Shown: positions 11,676-24,028 of the stretch, one piece after another
Numbering within the stretch: position 1 is the first letter of the stretch
Layout of the letters: the number at the start of each line of letters is the position of its first letter
NCBI GenBank assembly: GCA_033065855.1
Contig: JAVXUO010000393.1
Coordinates: forward strand, 248,001 to 312,000
Source: Escallonia rubra
Taxonomy: Eukaryota > Streptophyta > Magnoliopsida > Escalloniales > Escalloniaceae
DNA: 64,000 bases
Reading direction: 5' to 3'
The notes under the pieces: generated by a model
Seen by the model: the letters and a program-made list of their open reading frames with translations, nothing else
Told to the model about the DNA's origin: nothing
Databases searched by the model: none
Translations under genes and position numbers: made by a program

Positions 11676-14410
11676 GTTGCATGACTACTATGACCCTATT
11701 GCCCTTAGTAATAGTTTAGCAACCAAATTTCTAGAGGTAAATGGAACATAGTAAGAAAAACAAAGTTCAGATTAATGACTAGCCTTGAGAAAATCAACTA
11801 ATCCTCAACCAACAGATTACACGATTCTCTCTTCCTCCCTTTTGATATCGAATACAAATACGAAGAAGGAAAAAAGAGAACTCTTATGTTACTTCTCTCG
11901 TGGCTTTGTTTGGTAGATTACTTGAACTGTTAATTACAGATTGGTGAGAGTACGAGATTCACGGGAAAATGTTGTACATGTCTAAGGGTACATGCATACA
12001 AAACGTGTTCCACTTGCTGAGGGGACGTACCGTTATAGCATCCCAGACACACTTTGAAATCCCCGGAGTACACAATCACCACATGGGAGCGCACCAACAC
12101 CTTTAGAGCCCATGCCTCGGTTCCTACCCACAAGAATTCTGCAGTTAGTTTTGTGTTCGGGAGATAAAATAGTGGTAAGTGTCCACCATCAAGAAGGCGC
12201 ACATATACAAGATGAGCTCAATCCGTCCTAAAAGTTTAAGCCGATAGAACTTGGTCCATCCATGTATACATGTCAATTTATTTTTCACATTTTTTTGCAG
12301 CGGGACTAGCATCACTCCACAAGTGTACCTCTAACATTTTTGTCCTCAACTATTAAAGAGTCTGTAACGCTTCTTTTATGCAAATACAACACGGAGGAGA
12401 ACAGTTCTTACGTACAGTAGATATCTTCCTTCTTGTGTTGACACTGCTTCTAGTATGAGATGAGCTCAAAGAGGAGCAGGGTATAGGTCTTGTAACCACA
12501 TTTTGATGGACAATACGAAGAGCAGAGCCAAATTGGGTGTTGAAATAATAGCAATAGTGATATAAATGTACAAAATTATGGCTTAATTAAGCCATCCCAA
12601 TTCATATTCAGGTTTTTAGGCATTTGTGTATCTTCTCTGTATGGCTTGAAACTCTAGACCAAACAAGAACAACGAGCAAATGAGGCTGAGAAACGCATTG
12701 GGCTTCAATGATTAAATTTTGAGTTGTTTACATGATTGGAATGGGATTGTTGTTATGGTACCAACAGTGGTTTTTTTTTCATTGTATTAAGGTGATTCTT
12801 GGCGTTTAAAAGGTCTCCTGCCGTACAAATATTTACATTTAACGACAACACATTGTCATTTCAAAATTTAAAGACAGCAACATACTATTTCTAGTGACGA
12901 TCTTTTATCAGTAAAGCTGTAAAACATATATGCTAATGTTTTTGGCATATAAACTTGGAGGATTACTTTTTTTTTATTTTTTTGAAAAAGTTAAGTTTTG
13001 CAAGAAAAGAAAAACAGTCACAACCTGGAAAGAGAGATCCCCTCGCATCCTCCTCAACAATCATAAGGAGCTAGGTCAAAGGGGGAAAGATGTATCAAAA
13101 AATTTCCTAACCCTTATACAGCTCAAGAAGCCACACAAAAAGATGCAGCCCTATCAGTTTTGTCTGTACACAAAAGAAAAAAAGATATCAACAAAAGAGA
13201 TAGATGGAGAGACACTTTTAATTTCTGAAAAGACAATGACGATCAGTACATGAACATGCCGACGTATTCAAAAATCAAAATCAAAATACACCTAATAGTC
13301 AGTGAACAATTTTTCTAACACCCATCCACCGAGGAATCTTAAGGCCGTCTACATTTGCCTTGACTTTTCTATTCTCCCCTTGCTTAAGCTTTCCTCCAAG
13401 GAATAAAACCTGACAGTTTCTAGAGTTGACCTTGGAAATAGCCTTACACTTGCTGGAATTAAGAAGTACAACAGTGCCACGTGGAAATTCATTACGATGA
13501 AATTAACTTCTAACTAAATGGCTCAACAGACGTGGACAAGAAAAAGGCGACGAATGAATAAACGAATCAAAAATCGGCAGCGGAATATTCCTCGGATCCT
13601 CCTTGGGCAGCACTTTGACTATAATTTTCAAAGGGGTTTATGAAAGGCATAAGTCACGACATCTCCTTTTAAAGTATTGTACATTATTTTGACAAAAAAT
13701 AATGCATACTTCGTATTAAGACTAGCCCGGTAACGTTATGCTCGATAAATTAATTATTGCATCATATAATCTCTAATAATTGATTTTTCTTACTGTTGTT
13801 ATGTCACCTCATTTGGAATATCAAACCGCACGAATTTTGAATTTCTAGTAATTCGGTTGTACCCTACTTGTGACGGGAAATATGATTCTTTCCTCCCATT
13901 TTGTTTATTTGTGAGTTTTTATAAGGATAGAAAAGAAAAAGGGAAGAAAGTGTGGACTTTGTTTTTCAACAAATATTTCTTCTCCAAATTAAAAAGAAGT
14001 TGAGAGAAATGATAACTCTCGTGAGCATCACTTTCATAATATTCACATTACTTTGGAACAATGGAAGCCAATTTTGAAATAAACTTCATGTCGTAGTGTT
14101 TAATATAAAGTGTAAACAATTTAGGATAGTCAAACAACACGAGCGATAGATTGGCGTATCCATATTACCCGTGAAAGATGAAGCAATACTTTCAAAATAA
14201 CCATATCACACAAGAGTCATGCGTTCTTTTATAAGAAACATAAAAATGTGGTAGAAGGGTTTTGTCGCAACGTTGTGTCTTTACTTTTCTTTTCTTTCAA
14301 ACTTACGAATAAGACGAAAAAACGGTGCTTCCTTTTCTCTCATAACCTTACTTGCAAGAGGAAGATAATTTCTCTTCTCTTTCTTTCTCTCATCTCAAAA
14401 CTCACAAAGC
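11676..14410. other. Duplicated intergenic DNA, no gene seen
   Basis: It aligns with 43078-46500 in copy B apart from the hAT MITE there. Short open frames here do not persist between the copies and show no known domain. The stretch 12840-12920 has inverted-repeat-like fragments similar to MITE debris. I see no supportable gene. Confidence 0.65.
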
Positions 14411-14414
14411 TTTC

Positions 14415-14592
14415 CTTGTTTGAGACGCGAGGCCGGTAAGAACGTGCCTAGATGATTGATCTCATGCCAAGGGGCAGCTCATCGTCTGTGGTTCGAGTCT
14501 TTGGCTATATTACAAAGATTTTGTTCCTTCTAAATTCTCTAAGTTGAGCGTGGATGGCATGTCTTTAACCCTCCCAACCCAAAAAAAAAAGG
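14415..14592 (+). mobile_element. tRNA-derived SINE-like element (copy A)
   Basis: A pol III B-box-like motif GGTTCGAGTC (near 14491) follows an A-box-like stretch, with a downstream body ending in an A-run near 14581-14590. The same element sits in copy B, so it predates the duplication. Target duplications are not clear, so the boundaries are approximate. Confidence 0.5.
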
Positions 14593-15380
14593 AATCAATA
14601 TACACTTTGTGCAACCTTATCTCAAGATGTGGTGGTTGCCGCCATTTCTTTCAACTTCCTTGAGCATTGCAAATGGTAAAATATTTAACCTCGTGTCTTA
14701 ATGAAATGTCTATTTTCATGTTCTATCGTGCTACTTTATATCCTCATTTGTTCACGAAATATTTTGAGAGAAATGCTCTCTCAACTTTTGCACCTTAATT
14801 TTTTTACATAGGTTATAAATCTGAACGTATGGAGGAAGTTCTACAAACCCAAGAGTTTTTTTCTCCTGCCTTTTTGGTCGAGCAAACCTAAAGGATATGA
14901 AATCCATAATTTGGGTCATTTTCTTTCTTTTTGTCTTGGAGATTCTATACAAGGGCTGCACAATGAGGTCTGATCTTCCCCTCCTTTATATAACCTAAAA
15001 TAACAATGAAAGCGCGAATTAATTCCATCTGTCATAGTGCGATCCCAAGAGGCCTCACCAACTAAAACGATATTCTCGTAATTAGATCTTGAAAACATTA
15101 ATATGTAAACAAAGGAAAAAGAACTATTCCTCAAGAATTTAGAAAAAGAAGCAATAAAATAATAAATACTCCGTTTAATTACAGTAATTTCTTCATTTTC
15201 ACTTTCATGTATTGAACTTGCTTCTTTGCCAGTTTCTTGATAACAAAAATAAGGAAATCTACTTGAAAATCATTTGAGAAATGTAAAGACACGTCGAATA
15301 ATATTTTTCGGCACGTATAAACGCCAAATAACTCTGTAAAACAACATATAATCAATAGTTCTAAAAGAGAATAATTAAAA

Positions 15381-16652
15381 GGAAAAAAATTTGCTGCTGA
15401 CTTGGTAGCAGGAGAAACCTGCTACCCCCTGACGTGGCGACTTCTCATTGGTCCATCTGTCTGGCAAACATGCTCCTCGCACGTGACAATTTTCCTGCAC
15501 TTAACGGCCTTCTGCCGTCCATCGTTCTCCTGGAATTTCGGCTGATTGGAGCTGATTTATGGGAGAGACTTCCATTAAGTCTCTCTCTCTCTTCTTTTCC
15601 TATCTTCTTCCTCCCCAAACACTCTCTCTCTTCTTTTCCTATCTTCTTCCTCCCCAAACACTCCCAAATCTGCTGGTGTGGAACGAGAGAGTTCATTGGG
15701 GCAGCACTGCCTTGAACGTTGCAGTAACCAACCTTTCCATCAATGTTAACCATGCTATCCACGTAGAAGTCTCTAGCTTTTCCCAAAAGTCTCCTTGGCG
15801 CGCCTATCAAATGCTTCAACTTGCCTTGCTTGTTTTCCTGTTTCATATTTGGGAATTACACTTCTGTTTTCCTTTGGTTGAAATGATTATAGGGCTAATA
15901 TTCAAATCCAACGAGGAAAACTCAAATGAAGAGATTCTAGTCCCATTAGGACTCAAGACCTCATATTCATAAAAAAATGAGAGGAAAAGAGACAAAAATA
16001 ACATCAACTATGTAGACAATGAAGGAGAGAGAAGGTAAAAGAAGGAAGAGCAAAACTCTTTGCAAGATCTACGTAGAGTATTCTGCTTCATGGCGGATGA
16101 GCTCGCCATAAACTTTCCGAAAAGCATGCGGTTCTGCCTTTGAAATGAGGAATGTGGAATCTCTATATTAATTTAAGTAATGGTCCATGATTATTTAATG
16201 GAATGTGGAATCAATTGTGCCATATTGGCATTTGGCAGAAGCAAACCCGTTGAGACCCATGAACATTTGGCATCAATATTGCCGTGCAATATAAGGCTGC
16301 TTTGGCTTCTTGTAGAGGTGTGACGGTGCCGTAAGGCGAGGCGGAGAAGTGAAGATGATGAACAAGAGAAAAATCAGCGGCTGAAGATCGTTCCACACCA
16401 GCAGATTTGGGAGTGTTTGGGGAGGAAGAAGATAAGAAAAGAAGAGAGAGAGACTTAATGGAAGTCTCTCCCATAAATCAGCTCCAATCAGCCGAAATTT
16501 CAGGAGAACGATTGACGGCAGAAGGCCGTTAAGTGCTGGAAGATTGTCACGTGCGAGGAGCATGTTTGCCAGACAGATGGACCAATGAAAGGCCGCCATG
16601 TAAGGGGGTAGTAGGTTTCTCCTGCTACCAAGTCAGCAGCAAAAATTTGTCC
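15381..16652. mobile_element. Non-autonomous MULE with probable captured gene fragment (Pack-MULE), 1272 bp
   Basis: A perfect 9-bp target duplication TAATTAAAA (15372-15380 and 16653-16661) and terminal inverted repeats of about 300 bp (both reading TTGCTGCTGACTTGGTAGCA inward) define a Mutator-like element. Copy B has the empty site near 47470. Between the arms, 15700-15846 read on the minus strand gives GAPRRLLGKARDFYVDSM followed by IDGKVGYCNVQG, which looks like a stretch of a plant small protein of unknown function rather than transposon sequence. No transposase is present. I infer gene capture; the TIR and target duplication are seen directly. Confidence 0.85.
15700..15846 (-). pseudogene. 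Captured host gene fragment inside the Pack-MULE
   Basis: The frame (minus strand) continues into the left TIR and contains the ARDFYV motif, which I associate with a family of small uncharacterised plant proteins. The assignment is from memory of the motif and is tentative. The fragment has no start or end of its own and would only be expressed as a chimera with TIR sequence. Confidence 0.4.
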
Positions 16653-17122
16653 TAATTAAAATGGTATCCAAATAAAGCTGCTAATATTAAATTTGTCGCT
16701 GGGCCCACACGTTCAGACACCACCCACTCCGAAGCTTCGTTCTTAATTAGTGCAAAGCAGCCGGTGTTCTCATGTAACTTCCAAAGCTTCTGTTCTCGTG
16801 TAACTTAGGGGGGAGAGAGAGAGAGAGAGTATTTGTAGAGATGGAGCCCGCCATGGATGTTCTCATGTAACTTCCAAAGCTTCTGTTTTATAGACACTTA
16901 CACACAGAACAATCCAACTATATTATACAGTTGATTACATCATAATCATTGTAGCGTAGTGCAATCAATCCATACTCATCAGGACAAGCAACTCCTTTGA
17001 TCATCTTCTCCTACCCACAGCGACCCCCTCTTTTTCTTCGCCATCATCAAATCCCCATTTCATCGTTTCGCATATGCAGGTTAAGGATGTACAGGGATTG
17101 ACTAAACATTGATGTGTTTTCA
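16653..17122 (+). promoter_or_regulatory. Upstream region of the truncated kinase copy
   Basis: It is shared in part with 47470-47963. It contains a (GA)n tract near 16808-16827, as copy B does near 47619-47632, and a short repeated string (TTCTCATGTAACTTCCAAAG). No clear TATA box position can be defended. Confidence 0.35.
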
Positions 17123-20100
17123 ATGGCTTTGGTGAGCCATGTACCTGCAGTTCCCCAAAGGATGAACCCAATAAGGTACCCAAATGTTGAAATAGCGGGT
17201 ATGATGGGAAGTATGAGTGGAATTGTGGAGGAATCACCTGCTGTGAGAGTGGTAGAGGATAAGATTTACGTTGCGGTTGGGAAAGAGGTGAAGGAGAGCG
17301 AGTTGACTCTGGCATGGGCGTTACATAATTCGGGAGGGAGGAAGATATGTATCCTTCATGTTCATCAACCAGCTGACAGGATACCCTTCAGTAATTTCTT
17401 TCCACCCTTTCTGCTGTTTTAGTTTTCGTGTTTATTCTTTGTTTTGAAAATTTTGCTGATTGTTTATTTATGAGTCAGGATGCATATTCATGAGGTATTC
17501 AATTCGAAAGTCCCAATATCTGATGAGTATTGAATTAGTTGTTTAATTTTGTTCAAACTACCACATAGTGCATTCATTTCATAGTCAAGTTGCCATAAAA
17601 AACTTACATGCTTGGAAGCTGATAGCAAAGAATCGAGGGTTTACAAGATACAATATTTGTGCATTGGAAAACATCAAACAAGATGTTATTCATAGGACTC
17701 ATTCACCAAAACTGAAAAGTTATAGGGTGGAATCAATACGAGTGATGTTACCAAACCCTTTTTATGGCATCTTGTTCATCACCTCCTTGTAGATTTTTGT
17801 GTGTAATTAATACTTGTTCCCCTGATCATAAAAGGTGGTTCCAACGCTTCTTTTCAGTGGTCGCTTTCCCTGCATTAATATAATTTTGCAGATTCATTCT
17901 GCTGTAATTTGTGATGAGTACTAATGCATCTGCATGTCTATTAAACTTTCTTGATTCTTGCAGTGGGTACCAAATTTAAAATAAGTCAACTCAAAGAACA
18001 TCAGGTGAGGGGATACCGTGAATGTGAGAGGCAAAATATGCTTCAGCTTCTGGATAAGTACAGTAAGATTTGTGAGCGATCAGGGGTAATTATTTTCTTT
18101 TGTTCTTCCTGTACAAGATTTGATTGCTACTTTTGCTTTTCACTTTCATCAAATACTAGATGAAAAAACAGATAATCAATTCTTTTTCCGATGCTAGAGA
18201 ACATACTGTTATCTCGCAAGGTTATGGAACTTTCATGTTTTTTTGTTTAAAGTGCCTCTAAACAACAAAACTTAGAAGTTTATATATTAACTGAAGAGAG
18301 AAGCAGCTTGTCTTATCATTCCCGACTTGTTTTTTAGGTGCGAGCAGAAATACTGCACATTGAAAAGGACTCTATTGAGAAGGGCATTGTGGAACTTATT
18401 TCTCAGCATGGTATCAGGAGGCTTGTAATGGGAGCAGCTGCGAACAAACTCTTTTCAACGTATAGACCTTCACATTTTGTTCTTTACTCAATTCCACTTT
18501 TTTTTTTTTCCTTCTGTTAATACTCTCTACTTTTATTTGCACCTTTCCTGCATTGAATTTAAGGTAACTGAACAATTATCTGCCGCAGACAAAGGTCTGA
18601 ATGACGCTTTTCTTGATGCCGTTTTTGTCTAAAACAGTACAAGGTCTTTCTTGCAATCTAAATGCAGACTAATTGAAAAGTGTTCTAAACACTTCACATT
18701 GGACAAAAAGTTGTTGATGGTTCAGAAGATAGTTACCAAGCAATTATTCTCCCCACGTCTTCCTCCTTATCCTTGATATAGAGTTGAGTAATAATTGCTT
18801 ATTGATCTAATTCCACTTGATGATGAGTTAATCCAATACATTTTGGCTAGATGTCCCTGCAGTTTCTATTCTTCTTGCTTCGAAATAGTGTTTGAATGAT
18901 GCCCTTATCATTGAGTTAAACATTCTATTTCCTCAGCAATTATTAGGCTAACACGAGAAGCAGTATATGCTCTTGTCTACTTAGTTGTTTTGGCATCGAT
19001 GTATATACTGTGTTAATTGGTGGCAATATATGTTCTGTATCCCAGAGAAAAAGGGGTTCTATTGTGATTGGCACTCAGATATGACTTACCCTACCGCCTT
19101 AATATCTCAGGAAAATGCTGGAGCCTAAATCCAAGAAAGCAATATATGTGTGTCTACAGGCACCTCTTTCCTGTCACATTTCATTTATATGCAAAGGGAA
19201 ACTTATCTACACAAGGTATTTCTTTGGCCTTGTCTTCCCAATTGTTCCAAATTCTTTGAGGATCTACTTGGTGGGGAATAAAAAAGTCTTTCTTCTGCAA
19301 AAAGCTTCTTTAATTTTTTTATATGATATTAGAAACTATAACTTATTGCTGCAACTTTCTTAGTCAGTTATGATACATGTATTCTACGCTTGTGTAGTTG
19401 TGACTGCTACTACTTCTCCCTTGTCATATATATCAATGTTCATACTCATGTAAGTACTACATGACACATGTATATAGGGAAGGTAGGCTATAGGGAAGGT
19501 AGGCTAAACGGAGTTAACATTGAAGTTGCATCCCCCTCGGATTTAGCAAGTCCAAACTCTGTAACTAGACCATCTAGTTCATTCGGGTCAAGTTCTGTGA
19601 GAGAATGGCAGAATGATCATAGGTCAAGTTCTGTGAGAGAATGGAAGAATGATCATCCTATGCTCAGTAGTTTATCTCTGGATTTACGTAGAATAAGGTC
19701 CGACACTCGTGCTATGAACGTCTCGGCATTGTCTTCCCCAGATGTAGCTGTAAGAGCAACTCCTCGCAGCAGATCTCATGCAGAAGGGAGCTCTGATGAA
19801 TCAGATGGTTTATCAGGGAGAAGTCCTTCACTGGGTTGACATCTTTCATCATGTTCTTCTAGTGAAGCGGTTAACGAGTCAATTCTAAACTCTCTTGCGA
19901 GGATTGTGGAGAGTGGAAGGGGGTTAGATTTTCGTGCATTGCCTCAACCCAAGGAAGATCTTCATGTTTTATCTCCTCCCAGTGTACTAGTATGTACATA
20001 ACTATTTTATAGCTTTTTCCATGTAGACCTATATAGATGAAAATTTCACAGTGATTATATTTTGACTTTAAAATGAAAATGTAGCAGGAAGGAAGTACAG

Positions 20101-20165
20101 ATGATGGGCTCTATGACCAGCTTGAACAAGCCATGGTGGAAAAAGAGAACTCTTATGTTACTTCT

Positions 20166-20187
20166 CTGTGTGTCTGTGTCTGTGTGT

Positions 20188-20220
<33 letters not shown>
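20166..20220. repeat. (TG)n microsatellite
   Basis: Nearly uninterrupted TG dinucleotides. Open frames through it (poly-CV) are artefacts. Confidence 0.95.
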
Positions 20221-20223
<3 letters not shown>

Positions 20224-20446
20224 AGGAGAGAGTGGCGGGAACAAGAACCCCTTTCCCTCCAAATGCTTTAATATTGTTGGTTACCGAAAATGCCCCTCAT
20301 GGGCGACGGCCATCCACAACTCTTGTAACGGAAAGTCAATTTTGGGTTCAATTGGATCGAAAATGCAAAGTTGGGGTGTTAGTTGTTGAAATTGGAACCT
20401 TAGGGTCCTTTGTGAGACACGGGTGTAAACCTCAGGGGGTTTAGTG

Positions 20447-21245
20447 CAATTTACCCATGAATAAATATATAAGAGATATTGGTCACTAAACTTTTGTGTT
20501 ATAACTGCTATCATTTTGTCCTTTTTTGTTAACTTTCAAGGTTTTGTTTATTTAGACTTGTTTAGTACCATGCATATGAAATTATCATTGAATGTCACTA
20601 AAAATAAGTTAGTATATCATGCCGGTTCGGTTCGGTTTGTGAATACTTTTAAAAAAGTGAACCGTGAACTGAACCGAACCGAATCGAACCGATGTTGGTT
20701 TGAGAAATGTGAAATCAGACTATTAAAATATTTGGATGATTCGGATTGGAGTGGCTCTGTTTGATCAGTTCAGATTTGTTTGAATTGTTTAGTGCGCACC
20801 CCTAATTGCATGACTGTTACTATGACCCTATTGCCCTTAGAATTAGTTTAGCAACCAGATTTCTAGAGGTAAATGGAACATAGTAAGAAAAACAAAGTTC
20901 AGATTAATGACTAGCCTTGAGAAAATCAACTAATCCTCAACCAACACATTACACGATCTCTCTTCCTCCCTTTTGATATCGAATACAAATACAAATACGA
21001 AGAAGGAAAAAGAGAACTCTTATGTTACTTCTCTCGTGGCTTTGTTTGGTAGATTACTTGAATTGTCAATTACAGATTGGTGGGACTACGAGATTCACGG
21101 AGAAATGTTGTACATGAGTAAGGGTACATGCATATAAAACGTGTTGAGCTTGCAGAGGGAACATATTGTTGTAGCAGCTACAAACCCTTCCGCCCTTTCT
21201 CTTCCTAACCATCCTCACTCTTCAACCCGTTTCACCTTATTGCTC
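20447..21245. repeat. Third copy of the hAT-MITE-plus-flank segment
   Basis: It matches 11335-11990 (copy A) and 42750-43455 (copy B), including both the CGGTTCGG-rich MITE right end and about 450 bp of its non-MITE flank. It therefore arose by segmental copying rather than transposition of the MITE alone. It is not consistently closer to either partner. Confidence 0.75.
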
Positions 21246-21863
21246 TTTTTTTTTTTTTTTTGTAATAAGAGAATTGCATTGATAGAGATAAAGATACAGG
21301 AAATGAAGTTTGCAGCCATAAGGCTTTACAGAACCATTTCTGAGCGTGAGTGACCGCCAGAATAAAAGTAGTAATAAATAGTAGAAACAGACTTTAAGCA
21401 AAGATACTACCCACAAGGGACTCTACAAAAGAACTCCATCATATCGGATGATTCTCAGCTGTGCAAGGCGTTACTTACCCAATCTTGATAGACGAGTATG
21501 CGAGCTTGACAGGCAAAACGAGCCAAGGTTCGTGCTTCTGTCCGGGCGTGTGGTCCAGCCCTATGGATACTGAACTGATGAAATTGAGTCAAAAGGTGGC
21601 AAAAGTCATAGATGATAGGTGCCACCGTATCCAATATGTCTTCAGATCCCGACATCTGATGTAAAAGGAAGGGAGATGTAGTTAGTACATGAATGTGTAA
21701 AAAATTCTGTTTCAATGCCCATTGTAATGTAAGAAGCATGCAATGTGCTAGAGCAGTATAATTATCGGATGTACTAATAGAAAAGGCTACCGTTCCACAG
21801 CGATTATTGTTGGTGTAGCATACTAAGCCAAAGCCGGCCCGTAGATTCCGCTGGTCAAAACAG
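21246..21863 (-). mobile_element. 5'-truncated LINE with RNase H domain
   Basis: Read on the minus strand, an open stretch from about 21863 to 21455 encodes an RNase H (RVT_3-like) C-terminus: RAGFGLVCY, then VAFSISTSDNYTALAH, LTLQWALKQNFLHIHVL and later ARTLARFACQ. This is followed by about 190 bp of 3' UTR and a poly-A tail (T-run on the plus strand, 21246-21261). The usual second catalytic Asp motif TDS reads TTS here, so the domain is probably inactive. It is the 3' end of a plant non-LTR retrotransposon, truncated at its 5' side. Clean target duplications are not seen. Confidence 0.75.
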
Positions 21864-21919
21864 ATAATAAGAGAATAGACTCTCTGAGGAAGGTAAAGGA
21901 AATGTTTAAGACATTGAAT

Positions 21920-21954
<35 letters not shown>

Positions 21955-22455
21955 CAAGGCAGATCTGAATGGGAAACTAGATAAAGCCAATTCAAAATCT
22001 CTCAGTACGTAGGAGGCCTGTTGTTACAAGCCTAAAACCCCTAAATTCTCAGTTCTTGAGTCATTAAAGCTTTTCTTATCTAGTTGATAATTTGTTACTT
22101 CTCTAATTACTATCTTCCTGTTCAGTTACTGGCTTGCCTTGAAAAGATAAATTTATATCAAAATGTTGAGATTACTGCTTCTATCTCTCTCTTTCCTCAA
22201 TCACCCAACCCTTGGGGTTTCTTCTCCCTGTAAGAGTCTGATCTGTGGTTTCTCCTTTTTCTACCCTTCCTCCGCTGCTTCTCCCTTCTACACGTTTTCT
22301 TCTGTAATATTACCGGTTGGCCATATCTATTACAAGTACTGGCTATTGCTGGTACTGTCATATGACTTCATGTTTTCGGATTTGGATATATTTCATTCAT
22401 ATTGGCCGCCTTCATGTGAAGCAAAACCAAAATTTGTTGTTTATGTTTCCGCTTA

Positions 22456-22833
22456 GGGTGTGTTTGGATACGAGATTTTGAAATACTGGGCATTTCTAAA
22501 TACCCTCATTTCGAAATTCCTTGATTTAGAAATTCTATCATTTTGAAATATCTTGTTTGGAAGAAAGGAAACAAAAGGTTGTTAAAAAAGGTGGGAGACA
22601 AGATTCCTAAAAAATAGGGAACTAGTTATTGTGGGTTTGTAACTGATTGGAGTGGATTTGACAAATAGTGATTTGAACTGTGGATTTGGTGACCCCAAAT
22701 CCACAGTTCAAATCACTCCAAAATTTCAAAAATTCCCTTTTAAACTATCCAAACAAGATATTTTGTCCAAAGGATTTACAAATACCCTACCAAAGTCAAA
22801 TCCCCAGTTCAAATCCTATATCCAAACACACCC
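22456..22833. mobile_element. Tourist-like MITE (PIF/Harbinger type), 378 bp
   Basis: The termini GGGTGTGTTTGGATA and its exact reverse complement are flanked by TTA at 22453-22455 and 22834-22836. Copy B has the uninterrupted GCTTAGGGTTTTAG site near 53785. The TTA duplication and GGGTGTGTTTGG end are typical of Tourist MITEs. The centre holds a near-perfect hairpin of over 20 bp (about 22667-22711). Confidence 0.9.
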
Positions 22834-24028
22834 TTAGGGTTTTAGTTTGTTAGTACTATTACGCGAGAAGCAGACACGAGAAAAAATGCTGCATCCAGAT
22901 TAATTTTCTTTTGGTAGACGGGTTATTTATGGATTTTCCTGCTGCAGTGTTTTTTGGGGCATGTTTTAATTGGCGTAGCAAGTTCTAGTACTGTATGAAA
23001 AAATATCGATTTATGCATTTTTTTTTCGTGAGGGAAAAAATTATCCGAATCTTTATGATATCTTTTCTGTTGGACGGTTGGCTGCATGATATAAGAGCGG
23101 TGGAGACTTTGGTCTTGGGCCGGTCGAGCCTCCAGCAAGTGGTGGCAACAATGACAGGCAACCGACATAGATTGGGCACAGTGATATATAATATTCTTTT
23201 TTGACCAAAAAAAAAAGATATATAATATTCTTTTTGGTTTTTAATTCACAGTCCCTTTTTGTATATATATCTATATTGGACGTTTTTCATTTGACCGAGT
23301 TGGTCCTTCGTGCGGGAAGAAGCTATGTTGATAGTTTTGATGATACTCTTTGTTAACTTATATCTCATTAATGACATATGTATCTATTTTCTTACTAATT
23401 TGTATTAGTCATGCTTTTGCAATTTAAAACGGTTGATATCGGTCTTCTTTCTCATTTGTAACATGTCTACCACCTCACCGTCGATAATTCTAAACACGTC
23501 GCCTCCAATGTGCACGTGCAAATTATCAACAAATACATGACAAATGTATATGTGGGCTCAAATGCAAGATAGAAGTATAGTAAAAAACTGCGATCTCTCA
23601 TACAATGTTTAGTTATGGATTAGCTAAAATTTCTGACACTATCACAAAAGGAGTCTAACACATATTTTGTTGCTTTAAGATACTTTGGGCGTGGGCTAGA
23701 TTATAAAGGGTAGCTCTCCGCTGCCTTGACCGTCATATTTCCTGGCATAAAAGAGAATAACCATACTCATCTTAATCCTTAGCAGGTTTGGGTTACAATG
23801 CCAATGAACTTCAACTAAAATGATGACACTGAACAAGATTATTAAGACTATCTTCAATATTATACATGCCAAAGTTTGAAGGCAAATATATGGATTCGGT
23901 ACATAGTTGGTGGCTATATTTGGGAGAAACTAAAAAATAACGAGATAATTTAGTTTTTACCTATATACGGCCAAAAGATATCAACTTTGTCAAATTGTTA
24001 CTTATAATGAATACAAAAAATTTGAGGA

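Larger units (their letters stand above)
20141..21863. other. Composite replacement of exons 6-7 in copy A
   Basis: Homology to copy B breaks off within exon 6 at 20141 (copy B 50970) and resumes at about 21864 (copy B about 53138). The replacement holds a 28-bp string (AAAGAGAACTCTTATGTTAC and onward) at its left edge that recurs at about 21008, a (TG)n tract (20166-20220), about 230 bp of unidentified sequence, a roughly 800-bp tract (20447-21245) homologous to 11335-11990 and 42750-43455, and a LINE tail. About 2.1 kb of the gene is missing in exchange. Confidence 0.75.
1..23066. repeat. Tandem segmental duplication, copy A (upstream copy, 3'-truncated gene)
   Basis: Position 1 aligns with 23907, and the two tracts stay alignable through many landmarks: 1200 with 39783, 13320 with 45380, 17123 with 47964, 22163 with 53496. 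Similarity ends at about 23066 in copy A and 54013 in copy B. By eye the match is high (roughly mid-90s percent) outside insertions. The left edge of copy A lies outside the window. If the junction is simple, 23067-23906 is the counterpart of the roughly 840 bp just upstream of the window. Copy A carries more insertions and the damaged copy of the U-box kinase gene. Confidence 0.93.
17123..23066 (+). pseudogene. Truncated duplicate of the USP/U-box kinase gene (copy A)
   Basis: Exons 1-4 match the intact copy: 17123-17390, 17964-18085, 18338-18459 and 19111-19215, with the same splice sites and lengths. Together they encode the universal-stress-protein domain. In exon 5 (from 19478 or 19494) a 16-bp tandem repeat has duplicated the 3' splice acceptor; only the second acceptor (exon from 19494) stays open. 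A 36-bp in-frame repeat duplicates the SSVREW segment, and a TGA at 19837-19839 ends the frame where copy B has TCA. Exon 6 (about 20087) is cut at 20141 by a composite insertion, exon 7 is absent, and the kinase and U-box exons were never included. If expressed it would give a USP-domain-only protein of about 320 residues. The start is the ATG before ALVSHVP, conserved in both copies. Confidence 0.88.

Noticed and set aside
20133-20444. Open frame of 103 residues with poly-Cys/Val
   Set aside because: It is a translation of a (TG)n microsatellite within a composite insertion.
22163-22456. 97-residue open frame conserved in both copies (53496-53789)
   Set aside because: It lies within intron 7 of the kinase gene; its conservation is explained by the recent duplication.
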